NCBI GenBank assembly: GCA_025642065.1
Contig: JAODUP010000189.1
Coordinates: forward strand, 500,001 to 564,000
Source of the DNA: Paralvinella palmiformis
Lineage: Eukaryota; Annelida; Polychaeta; Terebellida; Alvinellidae
Direction of reading: 5' to 3'
DNA length: 64,000 nucleotides
The translations under genes were made by a program, and so were the position numbers. The notes beneath the pieces are model-generated. The model did not search any database. It saw only the letters and a list, made by a program, of their open reading frames with translations, and was not told the origin of the DNA. This document shows, in pieces, positions 36,847 through 48,756 of the stretch (position 1 is its first letter; every line of letters starts with the position of its first letter).

Positions 36847-38684
36847 CCATCTTTACAAAATGAGTCGGATGTCGGTAAAATTTATTTTGCGCAAATGCCG
36901 CCTTTGTGAAAAAATCCGGAATTCATAAATTTTGAGATTTTCCATGAAAACGATTTTTTTATGCATTTTTTATCGATTGTTATTATTTAATTATAAATAT
37001 TTCATGTATTTTTAAGAGATTTTTGTAGAGCTGTCCTAAGCGTTCCACTCGATTTCTTTAAAACAAAGTAGAAAATGCAAGTAATTGCGTCCGTTATATT
37101 TCAATAATTTTGAGACTTTCCCTAACAAATCGAATATCACCGCGTAGGATTAGGCGTCAATATTTCAAATATGGTCTTATTTATGCTAATATATGTGATC
37201 TCTGGCCTCCAGAAGGCTAGAAATAGACCAACCCACCACGCTATCTATATAAAGAAAATGGGGTTACGTGGTAGCAATTGTGCGATTGCTCCCATTGTCC
37301 TTTGTGGGTCATTTGGATATTTTTTATGAATGAACAAACGTACGCATATGCATCGTGTACTTCATACGGGTCACCGCTGACCTAGTTAGTGAGCAAGACC
37401 AAGCGAAAAATGGGGTTTAACACCGCCAAATTACTTAATTCTGATAAAACGGACGACCACAACTTTCGTCAGAACGTATACGATTGGGAGGAGAGGAGGT
37501 TCTGTTGTCAATCGAAGCGCTGACCGGACCACAGATTAACAGAGACGGTGTGGGATTGCATAAAATGTTATTTAATCCGTTATTTTTTTCTTCTAATAAA
37601 AATATTGTAGTCATATTATGTTAAGAATGACTCGATCGCTGGTAACTAAGGTAACTTTTATAAAATGCAACAGATATTTTGAAGACCATTTTCTCACTTC
37701 GAAGGTTTCACCCCACCCGTTAAAAAGTACTGAGGTCCGGGACGCGGCCATCCGTCCCAGACCTCGGCCTTAGTTAAGTTCTCTCTTTCACAACTCCGAA
37801 CTCATGTGGTCTCGAATCTACTTTATTTCTCTACTCAAAACTGTACAAAAACTATACACTCCTCGAAACAATACACTCCAGAACCATCACCTCTACTACT
37901 ACTCTTTTCTCCACTCTTCCAAAAAAATCTAAAAAATCCAGATATTTATAGGGAATTGTCCCCTCAGCACCGTCAGCGTTGTTGTAGACCCGCATAGTCA
38001 CCTGGTCCAATCAGTATTTAGGCTCCATCTTTCCGTACTGCTCCCCTGTGAGTGTGGGGGAGGAGTTCCTCAACTACTTCGTCATAGAGGCTGTGTTGAT
38101 TAAGCGACAGCCTGGGGATTCTCCCCGAACAACAAAACAAGCAACAGCACAATCAGTGTGTTGTCCAGTGGAGACTCGCATCTCCCTTGATCCGATCTCC
38201 GCTGACTTGGCTGTACCATTACAAACATTCACTAACAAAGCTTTCACTCATTCAACCCACACCACGAAAACGTCAATACAGTACAAACCCAACCAAACCC
38301 CGCGGCTAGACATCTACACCCGTGCGATCCCAACAACCGGGGCTGGCCACAAATCCCCAAGCGACACGGAACTGGTGACCACCAACTTCTTTCGCACATC
38401 AATCAATCGGAGATCTATGGTTTCACACCCATTTGACCTGACAATTGGACGGCCACAAACCGTTAAGCGGCACGTACGGGCGATCACTAATTCTTCATAA
38501 CATAAATTAATTCGACAACCGGCCATGACTTTATACCGTGTTTGTCAAGCAATAACTTCAGATATAATCGAAATATCTTCTTGTATTATATACCATATGA
38601 AAGGAGAGAATTTGCTCTATCCAGTGATACTAATAACTAACTTTTGAAAATTGCCGACATCTGGCTCATTTTGTAAGGATGGGT

Positions 38685-38740
<56 letters not shown>
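36796..38740. mobile_element. Candidate (TA)n-bounded element with ~33-bp terminal inverted repeats
   Basis: The left end has (TA)n followed by 'ccatctttacaaaatgagtc' and 'ggatgtcggtaaa' (36847-36880). The right end is the inverted counterpart, 'ccgacatctggctcattttg' and 'taaggatgg' (38653-38681), followed by (TA)n at 38688-38740. Roughly 29 of 33 positions match, and both repeats are in the same relation to a TA tract. The ~1.8-kb interior has no transposase frame and carries a SINE-B fragment. This could be a non-autonomous DNA element inserted at TA repeats, or two copies of a shorter repeat in opposite orientation. Confidence 0.45.
38021..38147 (+). repeat. SINE-B copy 2, 5'-truncated
   Basis: Carries the 3' third of SINE-B on the plus strand: 'gctccatctttccgtactgc', 'gtgggggaggag', 'agaggctgtgttgattaagc', 'gattctccccgaacaacaaa'. 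It is inverted relative to the copies at 8790 and 40225. Confidence 0.7.
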
Positions 38741-38742
<2 letters not shown>

Positions 38743-40224
38743 GGTAACTGCCGCCATTTTGAATTTCAAAATGGCCGCCTTGAAAATACGATATTCGTCC
38801 TATCTCGGCTCCTAAGCAACGTAGAAACATGATGTTGATGTCTAACATGGTATTTTCAGGTTCAATTTTAAATCCATGTGTGCATTGACTTGGTTCACTC
38901 TGTAAATAGTACACATCCAATTCTAAACCATTAGAAAATGTTGACATAGTTCTAGGATGACTTAAACATTTCGTAATTTGGGCATAAATTATTCATAAAA
39001 TCTAAATAATTTATTCTGTTTTTTAACTCATTAACATAGTCTTGTTGCATTCGCACACAGCTATCTTCAAATATGCATGGAACTCAAACATAATAAATCC
39101 ACTAAATACAGCATTTTATACAATACAATATTTTAAAGAGAATGCATAATTGGGTTTTATGTAAAATGAGTAACAATCATATCATTGTTCTTGTATCCCC
39201 TAAAATTATTTGGTATTAAAAAAATTGTTAGCAACAGCAGATGGTAACAACAACAAGAAATCAACAAAAATATCCCCTTTGATAATAAGATAACTATAAT
39301 GGATATCACTATGACTTGCTCACCAAGCAAATGAAAAAGTGGACACTTGCTCACCAGTGAATCTTGTTAATGAGAGAAAAAATGCACATAGTTATATTAA
39401 TCAAATAAAATTAAATAATCTCTGAACTTTAATTCCCTAATAATTGGTAATATTCGTACCAATAATTATACAGGTAATGGGATGCTAAGAAATATATTTC
39501 TGAATTAAAAAAAAAATTCTCATTAAAATTTCATTGGTGAGCAATTTTCCACTTTTTCAGGTGAGCAACTGTCCGGTGAGCAACTCTCCGAGTGAGCAAC
39601 TGTCCATACTCCATAAGTTGAGCCTTGTTCTTCAGCCTTTTGGTAGTTATTCCTCTACAATGAATAACAGTTCCTTATTGAGGAGTTTTGCTGGCAACCG
39701 TCCGTTGATTGAGGGAGCCTCCACACCATTCTCAATCAACTCAATTGATCACTGTCAATTTTATATATTGGCTGACTGAGTCTGAGGCATAATTACCGAG
39801 AGAAAAATATGAATTTAAACTAGTTTATAAACTGAGCAACAACAAATAAATTCTGATGACCAATTGCCAATAATTGAGAAAAAAACTGGCACTGAATATT
39901 ATTTTTTTCAACAAAAGAAAATATGTTAATGATAATCCCACCATACACATTATGCATGAAGATAACATCTAGATACCATGTCAACCATGTGATATGACAA
40001 TTGTGATGCTATAACAGTCTGTAACACGAAACCATAATATAGTTCATATTCTGTAAGTATAACTTAAGATACACATCGTATACTCAGCTATAATGTCGGC
40101 TTTATTCGTATCGATATCCGATATCATATCCCTCTCACTCAGCGTAGAGATCAATCAATATTGGAGATGCCTGAATGCAGGAAGTGGAGTGGAAAACAAA
40201 TCTACTTTATTCTTGCTTGCTTCG
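38741..40224. other. Intergenic with palindromic repeats
   Basis: No gene supported. A near-palindrome at 38750-38779 has back-to-back 'gccgccattttg' motifs. Inverted 'ttgctcacc'/'ggtgagcaa' blocks lie at 39308-39362 and 39529-39604. The rest is AT-rich. Confidence 0.5.
39308..39604. repeat. Foldback-like inverted repeat with TGAGCAA motifs
   Basis: The left arm has 'ttgctcaccaagcaaatga' and 'aaaaagtggacacttgctc'. The right arm has 'ggtgagcaattttccac' and 'tttttcaggtgagcaactg', i.e. the reverse complement in the same order. After the right arm 'gtgagcaactgtcc' recurs. The ~170-bp centre is AT-rich. It looks like a small foldback or MITE-like element; no terminal duplication was identified. 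Confidence 0.4.
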
Positions 40225-40516
40225 CTTTGTTGTTCGGGGAGAATCCCCAGGCTGTCGCTTATTCGGCACAGCCTCTATGTGGGAGTGGTCGAGAAAAACC
40301 TCCCCCACCACTCACAGAGGAGCAGTACGGAAATATGGAGCCGAAATACCCTGAGGGTGGTCACTGCCAGAGTGTTTTACGTCCCCAGGGGGTCTTTAGC
40401 GTTCTCCCTTTATTTTTAATAATTCAGTCGAGACGGCAGCGCCATTTAATGTGGTCAACCACCCACGATGTTGTGAGCCGAGAAATTAATCTCTGGAAAA
40501 GTTCCGACCTCTTGCT
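40225..40516 (-). repeat. SINE-B copy 3
   Basis: Matches the SINE-B body and 3' end closely: 'cggggagaatccccaggctg' at the left, then 'gagacggcagcgccatttaa', 'gtgagccgagaaattaatc'. It ends at 'gttccgacctcttgc', just before where the tRNA-like head should be, so it is 5'-truncated. Confidence 0.7.
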
Positions 40517-41181
40517 GCGTGTAGTATACAATAATGTGTTTAGATTGTTGTGCAATGAACCTCAGCTGCGTTATCTCCTTCTATAACACAGACAATTATA
40601 TGAGACTTTGCGCGTGGTGAGAGAAAATATTAAAGGTACACATCAGTTATGTTGTCAAGATTCTGATGTGGTTCATATTCGTTAGTGCCCGCGAAGAGTA
40701 CAACAACGTACGACAAGAACTGTTCCGAAGTTCCACCCCTTCTAATCTGGTGATTAAGTTACAGTTGTAATAAATCGAGAAATTTAATGTAACATTTTGT
40801 GAATCCATTTATTTTAAATCATGCTATCTGTAATACGATTTTAAATATTTTCTTATGCTGAAAAGACATTCCGTTATGTGAATTAGTACACCCTTCGTGT
40901 TTCTAGCAGTGTGTAACATATAAAAGAGACGGCACTGGGTTGATTTCCCGTGAATGAGTTGATCGCAGCGCACCTGGTGGCGAGATAAATGGCTGCACTG
41001 CGTTGGTGCATTCGACTCAACTACAATTTTTGAGTCAGTTTGTGTTGAGAAAGGATAAAGGATAAAATAAATTGATTTGACAGAAAATAGACCGAACACG
41101 GCCACCGATTTGATGGCAAACAGGTGCGAACTTCCGGCCGGGGCAAAAAGGAATGCAGACTGCAAAATCAGGTTTATAAAC

Positions 41182-41258
41182 ATGGTGACTTATTGTTGTG
41201 TCGGTGGTTGCATAAGCCGTGGGTGCGAAAGTAATACAAACGGGATATCTTTTCATCA
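41182..41258 (+). CDS. First coding exon of a THAP zinc-finger protein
   Basis: Begins at ATG 41182 and encodes MVTYCCVGGCISRGC then a short loop and NGISFH before a donor 'catca|gtaaat' (phase 2). The spacing of Cys5 and Cys10 and the (V/I)SFH block match the N-terminus of the C2CH THAP DNA-binding module, where the Cys pair starts the zinc site and SFH precedes 'FP'. THAP proteins bind DNA and derive from P-element-type transposases. I could not find the exon with the rest of the zinc site (Trp, second Cys, His). Candidate 3' exons are the tandem copies from 47024. It may be a live gene with an unseen exon, or a remnant. Confidence 0.55.
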
Positions 41259-42242
41259 GTAAATATAAGGAACACATTTAACTAAACTAGATTTATGGAC
41301 TTGCATATAACGCCATTTACATATTTCATGCATATAATAGGACATAAGTAATACAGATTCTCTGCACACGCAAAATTATAATGCACACATTACATAAATG
41401 GCCGTATTCATAGGTTCAAAATTTGAAGCGCAGCCGCTTCAACGTTGCTTTTTACCCCGAACGGAAGTCAGCGCTGTTTGGTCATGGCGGCCCAATCAAA
41501 CACCACCGAGTGCTCGGTCTAGTTTTCTTTCAGGTCAATGATAAAATATAATGTCACCTAATATTTGGTGATCATACCTGATACAACTAATTTCCTTTTC
41601 CATTCGAAAGTGGCATCACTACTGTAAACCTCGTTACATTGACTGTTGCCTCTAAGGGCAGAAGAATGCTGGGGCTGGGCAATATTTAATTTAAATATTT
41701 TGGTAAAATCGTTCTCCTTGATTTCCAAGTCGTTTTAGATTGATCTCCATGCTCACAAATGTCTATCAATAAATATCTCATCAAACAAGAAATAAATACT
41801 ATTAATGTTTTAATAGGTAAACTATTTAGATCTATAATTTACTGTTAAGACGTTTTCTTAGATGTATATTTGTTTAGGTTTTTAAAGTTTGGCTATGGTG
41901 CATAAATTAAAATAAACATTATTATATACTATGTATTTCATTTTATCATAAATATTTCATTTGGATATCAGAAAACGTCTACATAGACGTTCTCTTATGT
42001 ATTCATTTCCAAATGTGACGATTTTTGCACTTATTTTATTGTTTGCACTTACTTAAGTCCATTTAATAACGATTGCCAGTAATGTTCTTGTGATGGATTT
42101 ACAAACTCATAATAAACTATTTTTACTTTTAAATTAATTAACTATTTCGCAACGAACATCAAAATAGACAAGAATATACCTCTACCTATCTCTACCTAGC
42201 TTTTTATTATGGAGTTTTGTTGAAAATTGGAAATCCATATAT

Positions 42243-42286
<44 letters not shown>

Positions 42287-42829
42287 TATATATATGGAAA
42301 TCTATATATTATGCAATTCGTTCAAAATGCTAAGATTTCCTATAATACACCAGTGTCTATAGAGGGCATTCATCTCCAACACACGTATCCCAATTTTGTC
42401 ATGGGCTATTTCGCCCATCTTCAAGTTTTTTGAAGACCAATCTTCTTACCTATTTTGCAGTGATGTATCGCATTTTAGGGTCAATTTCCTGTCTCTCTAT
42501 TCACAATAAGCCAATCTATGTATAGATCTACGATATGTTATGAGATATAAACTGTTTACACTGTATGGATATACACGTACACATAAACACAGAAACACAG
42601 AAATTAATATCAACCAATATGTTTATTTCAAACTCAATCTAGAATGGCATTACAAAAAAAAACACACTAAATGAAGTAAGTAGATGGTAGATACAGTTTG
42701 GGCTTGCACCAAAGGTGTTAAATCTATACAAGGATGCAACGTGGTATGTTTTAACAGAAACATCACTAACAATATAGGGAGAAGGTTACATGTGTATGAT
42801 TGGTATGCACGTCATTGACAGACTATCCA
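41259..42829. other. Non-coding stretch after the THAP exon
   Basis: No exon recognised. Holds a stem-loop (ttgaagcg/cgcttcaa around cagc) at 41423-41442 and a (TA)n block at 42236-42296. If the THAP gene is real this is its intron. Confidence 0.45.
42236..42296. repeat. (TA)n microsatellite with inverted flanks
   Basis: An imperfect TA run flanked by 'ggaaatccatata' and 'tatatggaaatc'. Confidence 0.85.
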
Positions 42830-45590
42830 CCAATTTGGACAATACGTCATTCCAACATATAGTGTTATGTTATATCTTAGAGTAAAGATGACGATGGAGC
42901 AAGGCAATGTGACAGTGATCTCAATAAGTGTTTCAGCAATATTTATTTACTCGTTGGTTGAAATATTGGACTCCCTGGCAGTTATTCAGGTCGTCTGACA
43001 AAGCTAGCCAAGCCTTTGGGCATTGGTGAATAAAGGTTCACCCGGCACTGCTCATTTTTCTAGCTGTGATATGAGGATCCCGGAATGGCGGATTTGATGA
43101 TTGTGTACAAGATAATTATTTATAAATATTGTTTGTAATGGAGTAAGTAAAGTACCAGTGGTGTATGAATACATTACATTGGAGAGTTGGATATTATGTA
43201 TGTCCATTAATTTGGTAATGCCCAGCTGCTTAAAAAGTCGAGTTGTCGGTGCATTTTATCCAGCATTGCACATATTTCTGATTGATTTCTTCTGTAATAT
43301 TTCAAATTTATACAGTCTGTATTGATATGATGATCCTCATAACATTATGCTATACGTAAGATGAGAATGAATAAGACTGTAGTATAATGATTTCAAATTA
43401 TCGACAAACATATATCTTTTGACCGTATGTACTAAATATGATCCACTGGATAACATTTTGACAATATGGTTGATGTAGTCATCCCACTCAGGTCCGTCAT
43501 CTATATAAATACCTAGGAATGTTGCATTGTTGACTCTTAATATTTGTTGATTTCTCAGTGTGATGGATGTTATGTTATTGTTTGTGTTGTTTGGAGCAAA
43601 CACAACAAAAGTTGTCTTCAGAACATTCAACGATAATTTGTTTGCATACCACCAGTCTGATAATGCTCTCATATCATTTTCACTATTTAGTTGTAATTCT
43701 TTGTTGTATCGTCTGCAAATAAAATGCATTTTGAATGTGTTAATGCGTGTGGTAAATCATTTGCATAGATGAAGAATAGGAGAGACCAGAGGTCACTTCC
43801 TTGGGGAACCCCGCAGGTGACGCTATGACTGGTAGTGTGTATGTGATGGTATGAAACAAATTGGGACCTGTTTGTCAAATAGTTCCTGAACCACTCCAAG
43901 GCAACGCCGCGAACGTCATAAAAAGTTTGCTTTTCAACAAAATATTGTGATCTATTGTGTCAAATGCCTTAGAGAGGTCCATAAATACTGCAAGTGTGAT
44001 TAGGTTACTTTCAAGTGAGGCCATAATATGGGTATATAATTTGGAGACTGCGTCAGTAGTAGAGTGTTTCGGTCGAAAACCATTTTGATTTTATTACAGT
44101 ATGTTCTGATTTTCACAAAAACTATATAATCTTTTATGCACAGCTTTTTCCAAGACTTTACAAACTGATGGGAGTAAAGATTTATGTCTGTAATTTTCCA
44201 TGTGAGTTTTTTTCTTTGGATTTGTAAATGGGTATCATTTTTGCATTCTTCATATTTGCTGGAACATTTCCTGTTTCCAATGATTTATTTATTAAAATAC
44301 TGATTGCTAACATAAAGCTGATTTCAAAGTTTTTAAGAACTTCTAACTGACGCGATCTTTTATTGGATTTTAGTGATGTTATGATTCGAGATACCTCTTC
44401 TGGATCTGTTGGTGACATAAACATAGATCATTGATAATTTGCAGTGTAATTTAGATGGCAATGAAATGATTTGTCCGGATTAGGAATTTTTGATGCAAAC
44501 TTGTTGACAATTTTAGAGAAATATTTACATAATTTGTTCACAATCTTATTTGAATCCCTGGTAAACTTGTTATCGATCTTAAATGAGTCTGATATTTTAT
44601 AAGTTTTTATTCCAGCCAACGTTTTCAGTGTGTTCCAAGTCTTTTTTATGTTATTTTTGTATCTGGAAAGCTCATTTGGATATCCTGTTAAAATTATTTC
44701 CCATATATATACCTGACTTGATTTCGGATTACCAAGACACTTTCTATGGAATCTAACTCTAGGTTTTGATGATTTTAACAACTCTGCAGTCATCCACAGT
44801 TGTCTGAGAACATTTTAATATGGAATTTTTATTACTTTCTCGGGGGCATATATGTCCAGCGAATTATGAAAATGGCTTGTTAACATTTCATTTGCTTGAT
44901 CTATATTTAGATCATATAAAAGTCATCAGTTGGTGTTATTCAAATGGCTAATGATATTGTTAACATTATTTTCATTCAGTGGTCTACAAATTATTTACTG
45001 GGACATGATCAGACATATCAGCAGTTAATAAGCCTGACATCAATTCTTCAGGTTGTTTCATCTTGACATATATATTATCAATCAGTGTTGCTGTGTTATG
45101 TGTAATTCGCGTTGGCTTGGAAGGTTACTAATAGCAGACGTGTAATATTTTCCTATATCGGTGGAGGGGAATTTGAGCATTTGTACCCGGAACTCGATAT
45201 ATTTCAACATTAACTAATTTGTGTAAGTTTTGACTAATCTCAATGAAAATAGACTCGAATTCATTATTAATAGTCATTGTGAGATCATCACGTATTTTAT
45301 ATTGAAAGGAGTCTTTGATTGCACCCAGTTCTGTTGTTACTCGCAAATTGGTAACCTGGTAGAGTAAACATATTTGGGTTTAAATCACTTAAGAAAGTCT
45401 CACACAGCATAATACAATCTATAATGATATCAACGTGATGTAAATTAGCAAGCATGCTTCTCAGTGGAACGTGTTTACTAGGCAGGCTGTGAATATTTAG
45501 GCGAATAGCTGTGTATTGATAACATGAATTTGATTTGATAAATTGCGACATTTCGTCAGCATTATAATATGTGCAGTCAGCGTTCAACTT
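42830..45590 (-). mobile_element. Decayed non-LTR retrotransposon (Jockey/CR1-superfamily-like), ~2.7 kb
   Basis: Read on the minus strand in order: endonuclease-like start at 45587-45297 (IRLNIHSLPSKHVPLRSML, CETFLSDLNPNMFTLPGY), more endonuclease at 45346-45128 (RDDL..., FESIFIEISQNLHKLV), a linker at 44793-44428 (KYFSKIVNKFASKIPN), and reverse transcriptase pieces at 44424-44182, 43899-43687 (CGVPQGS, LFFIYANDLP, ILFADDT) and 43729-43337 (DWWYANKLSLNVLKT, NATFLGIYID). A C-terminal stretch resembling the H-x-x-x-T/I-RH region follows. Several frameshifts and stops separate the pieces, so it is inactive. It differs from the CR1/L2-like family at 31.8 kb. Confidence 0.75.
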
Positions 45591-46647
45591 TTAAAACGTA
45601 AGATCTTCACCGTCCTCTCCCTCAACATTACCACGCCCACTGTAGCTAAGTTTATAATCATAAAAGTCAGAGGTCAAATTCGTTTCATTTCTATTTCTCA
45701 ACATAATTATAATTAGCAGAATTGGAATAGGCCAGTGTTCAAACAACGTACATTCCCGTGCATACACTTGTAAACAATTAATACGTGATACCAGAATCAT
45801 ACAATTTTCAGGCGATTTATTCACATAATGTATCTTTTTTTAAATGTACAATACATAGTAGGAGTGCATAATAGAAATATGTAACGGAGAAAGTGGGGGG
45901 GGGAGGCAATGTATTTTGAAAATATGTATTTAGTGTATGGACATGGGGTGTTTTGACAATTGAATATGCATGATAAATAATATAATATACTAATAGTAAT
46001 TCAGTATAGTTCACAAACAAATCAATTGAAACGATGTAATTGATTCATGGTTTTAAACTACAACAGTTAGTTAAGTGTGTATTTTAAAGAGGCACGTATA
46101 ATGAAACATGTAGTCAATGAATATAAACTTACACAAAATTTAATCAAAGTTGTACTTTAACCAAGTATTATATTTTTGACCAATATAATACATACATAAT
46201 TTGTGACCTCAATATTACATTTAGTATATACATAAATTTCAGAGAAAACATAGCGTATTATTTTGCCATAAGTAATCATGCGTTTGGTGTACATCTAATG
46301 TTTACTTACGGTTCTTACAAAATCAACCGGTGTGCATTATGACGCGGACGTTTATCAGTGCATTGTAGCAGGTAAGATACATTAATATTAAATGTTGATC
46401 AACGTTATTGGTTTGCATTATATGCCTGAAGGCAGAGCTCATTTATGTGTCTAATTCGTTTTTCCCAACATGTAGAAAGCCAGTGTTACACATATGTGTA
46501 GCAATCTATACTGTGTTCAATATGTCATGCTCACGCATCATTTTCAGGAGTTCATGGCCAGTACCCCAATCCCTGTCCGATTCAAAGTTCTCTATGATCT
46601 TCCTCTTGCCCCTTTCAGCCTATATGCATATATGACATGGGATCCTT
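45591..46647. other. Intergenic or intronic, no gene seen
   Basis: AT-rich, with scattered short frames only. A donor-like 'agcag|gtaaga' occurs near 46370 but the preceding frame has no THAP-like residues. Confidence 0.5.
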
Positions 46648-46722
46648 TATCGCTCGGCCCATTTAGTCTACCATGTGCCCAAAAGTGGCCGTAAAAAAAT
46701 CAACATCATCATTATCAACATG
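46648..46722 (+). repeat. SINE-A copy 9, 3' fragment
   Basis: Contains 'cggcccatttagtctacc', 'gcccaaaagtggccgtaaa' and a short ATC-rich tail. It ends ~40 bp before the tandem array. Confidence 0.6.
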
Positions 46723-47023
46723 AGATGCTTTAGTGACATCAGGTTTGTTACTTACCAGTATCAAAATGTATTTCAGTAAACCATACAAGTTGTTATAGTA
46801 AAGTATTTGATGTCACCTAGCAGTTCAGTGTCTGCTACATTACAAAAATTTATATAAATTTTCATAAGGTTTCAGGTTTCCAAATGTGATCAGATCACTT
46901 GAACTGCACCGAAAATGATTGATTAATTTGAGGCGTGAAGGCAACATATATAGCAATTTTGTTCAGTCCATTTTAAGGATGATTGCTTTGATAAAAGTGG
47001 TCAAAATGTGCGCTTTTGTGCAG

Positions 47024-47261
47024 TTCCCACGAACACATCTCCAGAAGACAGCCATATAGCGAAAGATTCCCGTGCAAAGAGCGACCCTAGTACAGCATCT
47101 AGTTGTTTAGGTGCCTCGGATTGTGGGCAACCTAACACAGCACCATTGTCAGCAAAAATGCATGACCATTCCTATGGTATCCAAAGTTAAAGAGAGAACT
47201 ATGCGAAGGTTTAGATGTAGTTTATAGACACAAAAAGAAACTAGAAGTGTATCAGTGTTAG
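47024..47261 (+). pseudogene. THAP-protein-like 3' exon, array copy 1 (frameshifted)
   Basis: After an acceptor 'cttttgtgcag' the sequence reads, if the previous exon ends in G, as AVPTNTSPEDSHIAKDS, a Ser/Thr-rich linker and MHDHSYGI. AVPT is the conserved end of the THAP module, and DHSY followed by a coiled coil is common in THAP proteins. The frame breaks at 47180/47181; one frame over it continues PKLKRELCEGLDVVY and RHKKKLEVYQC, then TAG. The break is at the same point in all three copies. Without the shift the frame stops in nine bases. I infer a pseudogenised or truncated THAP 3' exon. Confidence 0.5.
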
Positions 47262-48153
47262 TATCGCTTTTACCAAGAGAAACCATGCCCCAGAAACATT
47301 GTGAATGTTGTAGCTTTACAGAATGTGTATTGCTGTTTTCGATCACAAGTTTGTTTAAATGCCCGACAGTTAGTGCATATTTATTACCATCTTCATGGAT
47401 GATTATGATAAAAGTAAAAATTCTTTCGAAGTATTGTCTACACTTGATCAATACTGTTGTAATTTATAAAAAAGTTTTACAAAATCTCAAAATATTTTTT
47501 TTATTTAGTTATTAATAATAATGTTATATCATTATTATGTCACTTTCATATTTTAATAATTATTATTACCAGTATTTTATATATTGATTTATTTTCTTTG
47601 TGAGAAATAATAATTAATATTAGAAAGAAAGAGGTCGAGATCATTTTCCCTGAATAAGAAATACCAAATATTGGCGATTATAATTATATTTCTTTGATTG
47701 AAATGCCTGCATTTCATATGTAAACATTTTAACTATTTATGGTATTAACATATGCAGATGGTTCTTAAAAGGGTAGCAGGCTACAATAATTCCATACCTT
47801 AATAATGAGAGCCATGTTTAAATTGCATCAGACGAGGATTTTATTGTTTTTAATCTTAGTCATGAACAGACAGCTAAGGTATAGATCTAACACGCTGCCC
47901 CAAATATTCAGTAGAATTTGTTCAGACGATTCCTCGACTGAATAATATAATTCTTTATTAAAATTGCAAATAAGAATAATTGTTTTCTATAGTATGTTTA
48001 TTAGAACTATGATTTTATTAAACGTTAGAGACTTTTCAATACGCGGATAATTTAATTGCACGTGCGCAGAAATTCAGGTCAGGAGAAGTAATCGGGTGCC
48101 ATATATGGCATCCTCGTGAATATTCGGTTCTGATCGCGGACAGAGGTGTGTAC

Positions 48154-48161
48154 TGACGTCA
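48154..48161. promoter_or_regulatory. TGACGTCA (CRE-type palindrome), unit 1
   Basis: A perfect 8-bp cAMP-response-element palindrome in a GC-richer patch of the unit (gcgcagaaattcaggt...gtactgacgtcatc). Function unknown. Confidence 0.35.
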
Positions 48162-48756
48162 TCAATATGTGTGTGTTTTGGTATAATTTGTCTTCGTCAT
48201 AACTATGATCTTTCTTAGATTCGACACTTCAGTGACTTAACGTAATCATTCAACATAATTCCGGCACATTGACGTTTAAAAAAATATTGGTGGCATGGCA
48301 CATAGTTACCGTCACACAAGAATAAGAATTAGAAAGAGCAACACCTTACCACGATTTCATGAAATCTTTCTCAAATAATGAATGCTATATTTAATGTTAG
48401 TGTAATTGTTTCAAGGGTTGGTTATACCTTTCCTAGTTATATCTTTTGTTAATTTTATTTAAAAATAAATATATCGGTTTTCTTTGATCTAAATGTATTT
48501 CAGTAAACCATACAAGTTGTTATAGTAAAGTATTTGATGTCACCTAGCAGTTCAGTGTCTGCTACATTACAAAAATTTATATAAATTTTCATAAGGTTTC
48601 AGGTTTCCAAATGTGATCAGATCACTTGAACTGCACCGAAAATGGTTGATTAATTTGAGGCGTGAAGGCAACACATATAGCAATTTTGTTCAGTCCATTT
48701 TAAGGATGATTGCTTTGATAAAAGTGGTCAAAATGTGCGCTTTTGTGCAAGTGCAG

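Noticed and set aside
40975..41000. CTCF-like 'cacctggtggcgag'
   Set aside because: A single short partial match with no supporting context.
40824..41277. Minus-strand frames of 119 and 80 residues before the THAP exon
   Set aside because: They are antisense shadows of the THAP exon region with no domain of their own.
46305..46370. Possible THAP middle exon before donor 'gcag|gtaaga'
   Set aside because: The frame lacks the Trp, Cys and His of the THAP zinc site.
47149..47515. 100- and 86-residue frames inside each array unit (also at 48882-49248 and 50615-50981)
   Set aside because: The frames are kept only because the units are near-identical. The THAP-like reading on the plus strand explains the region better.
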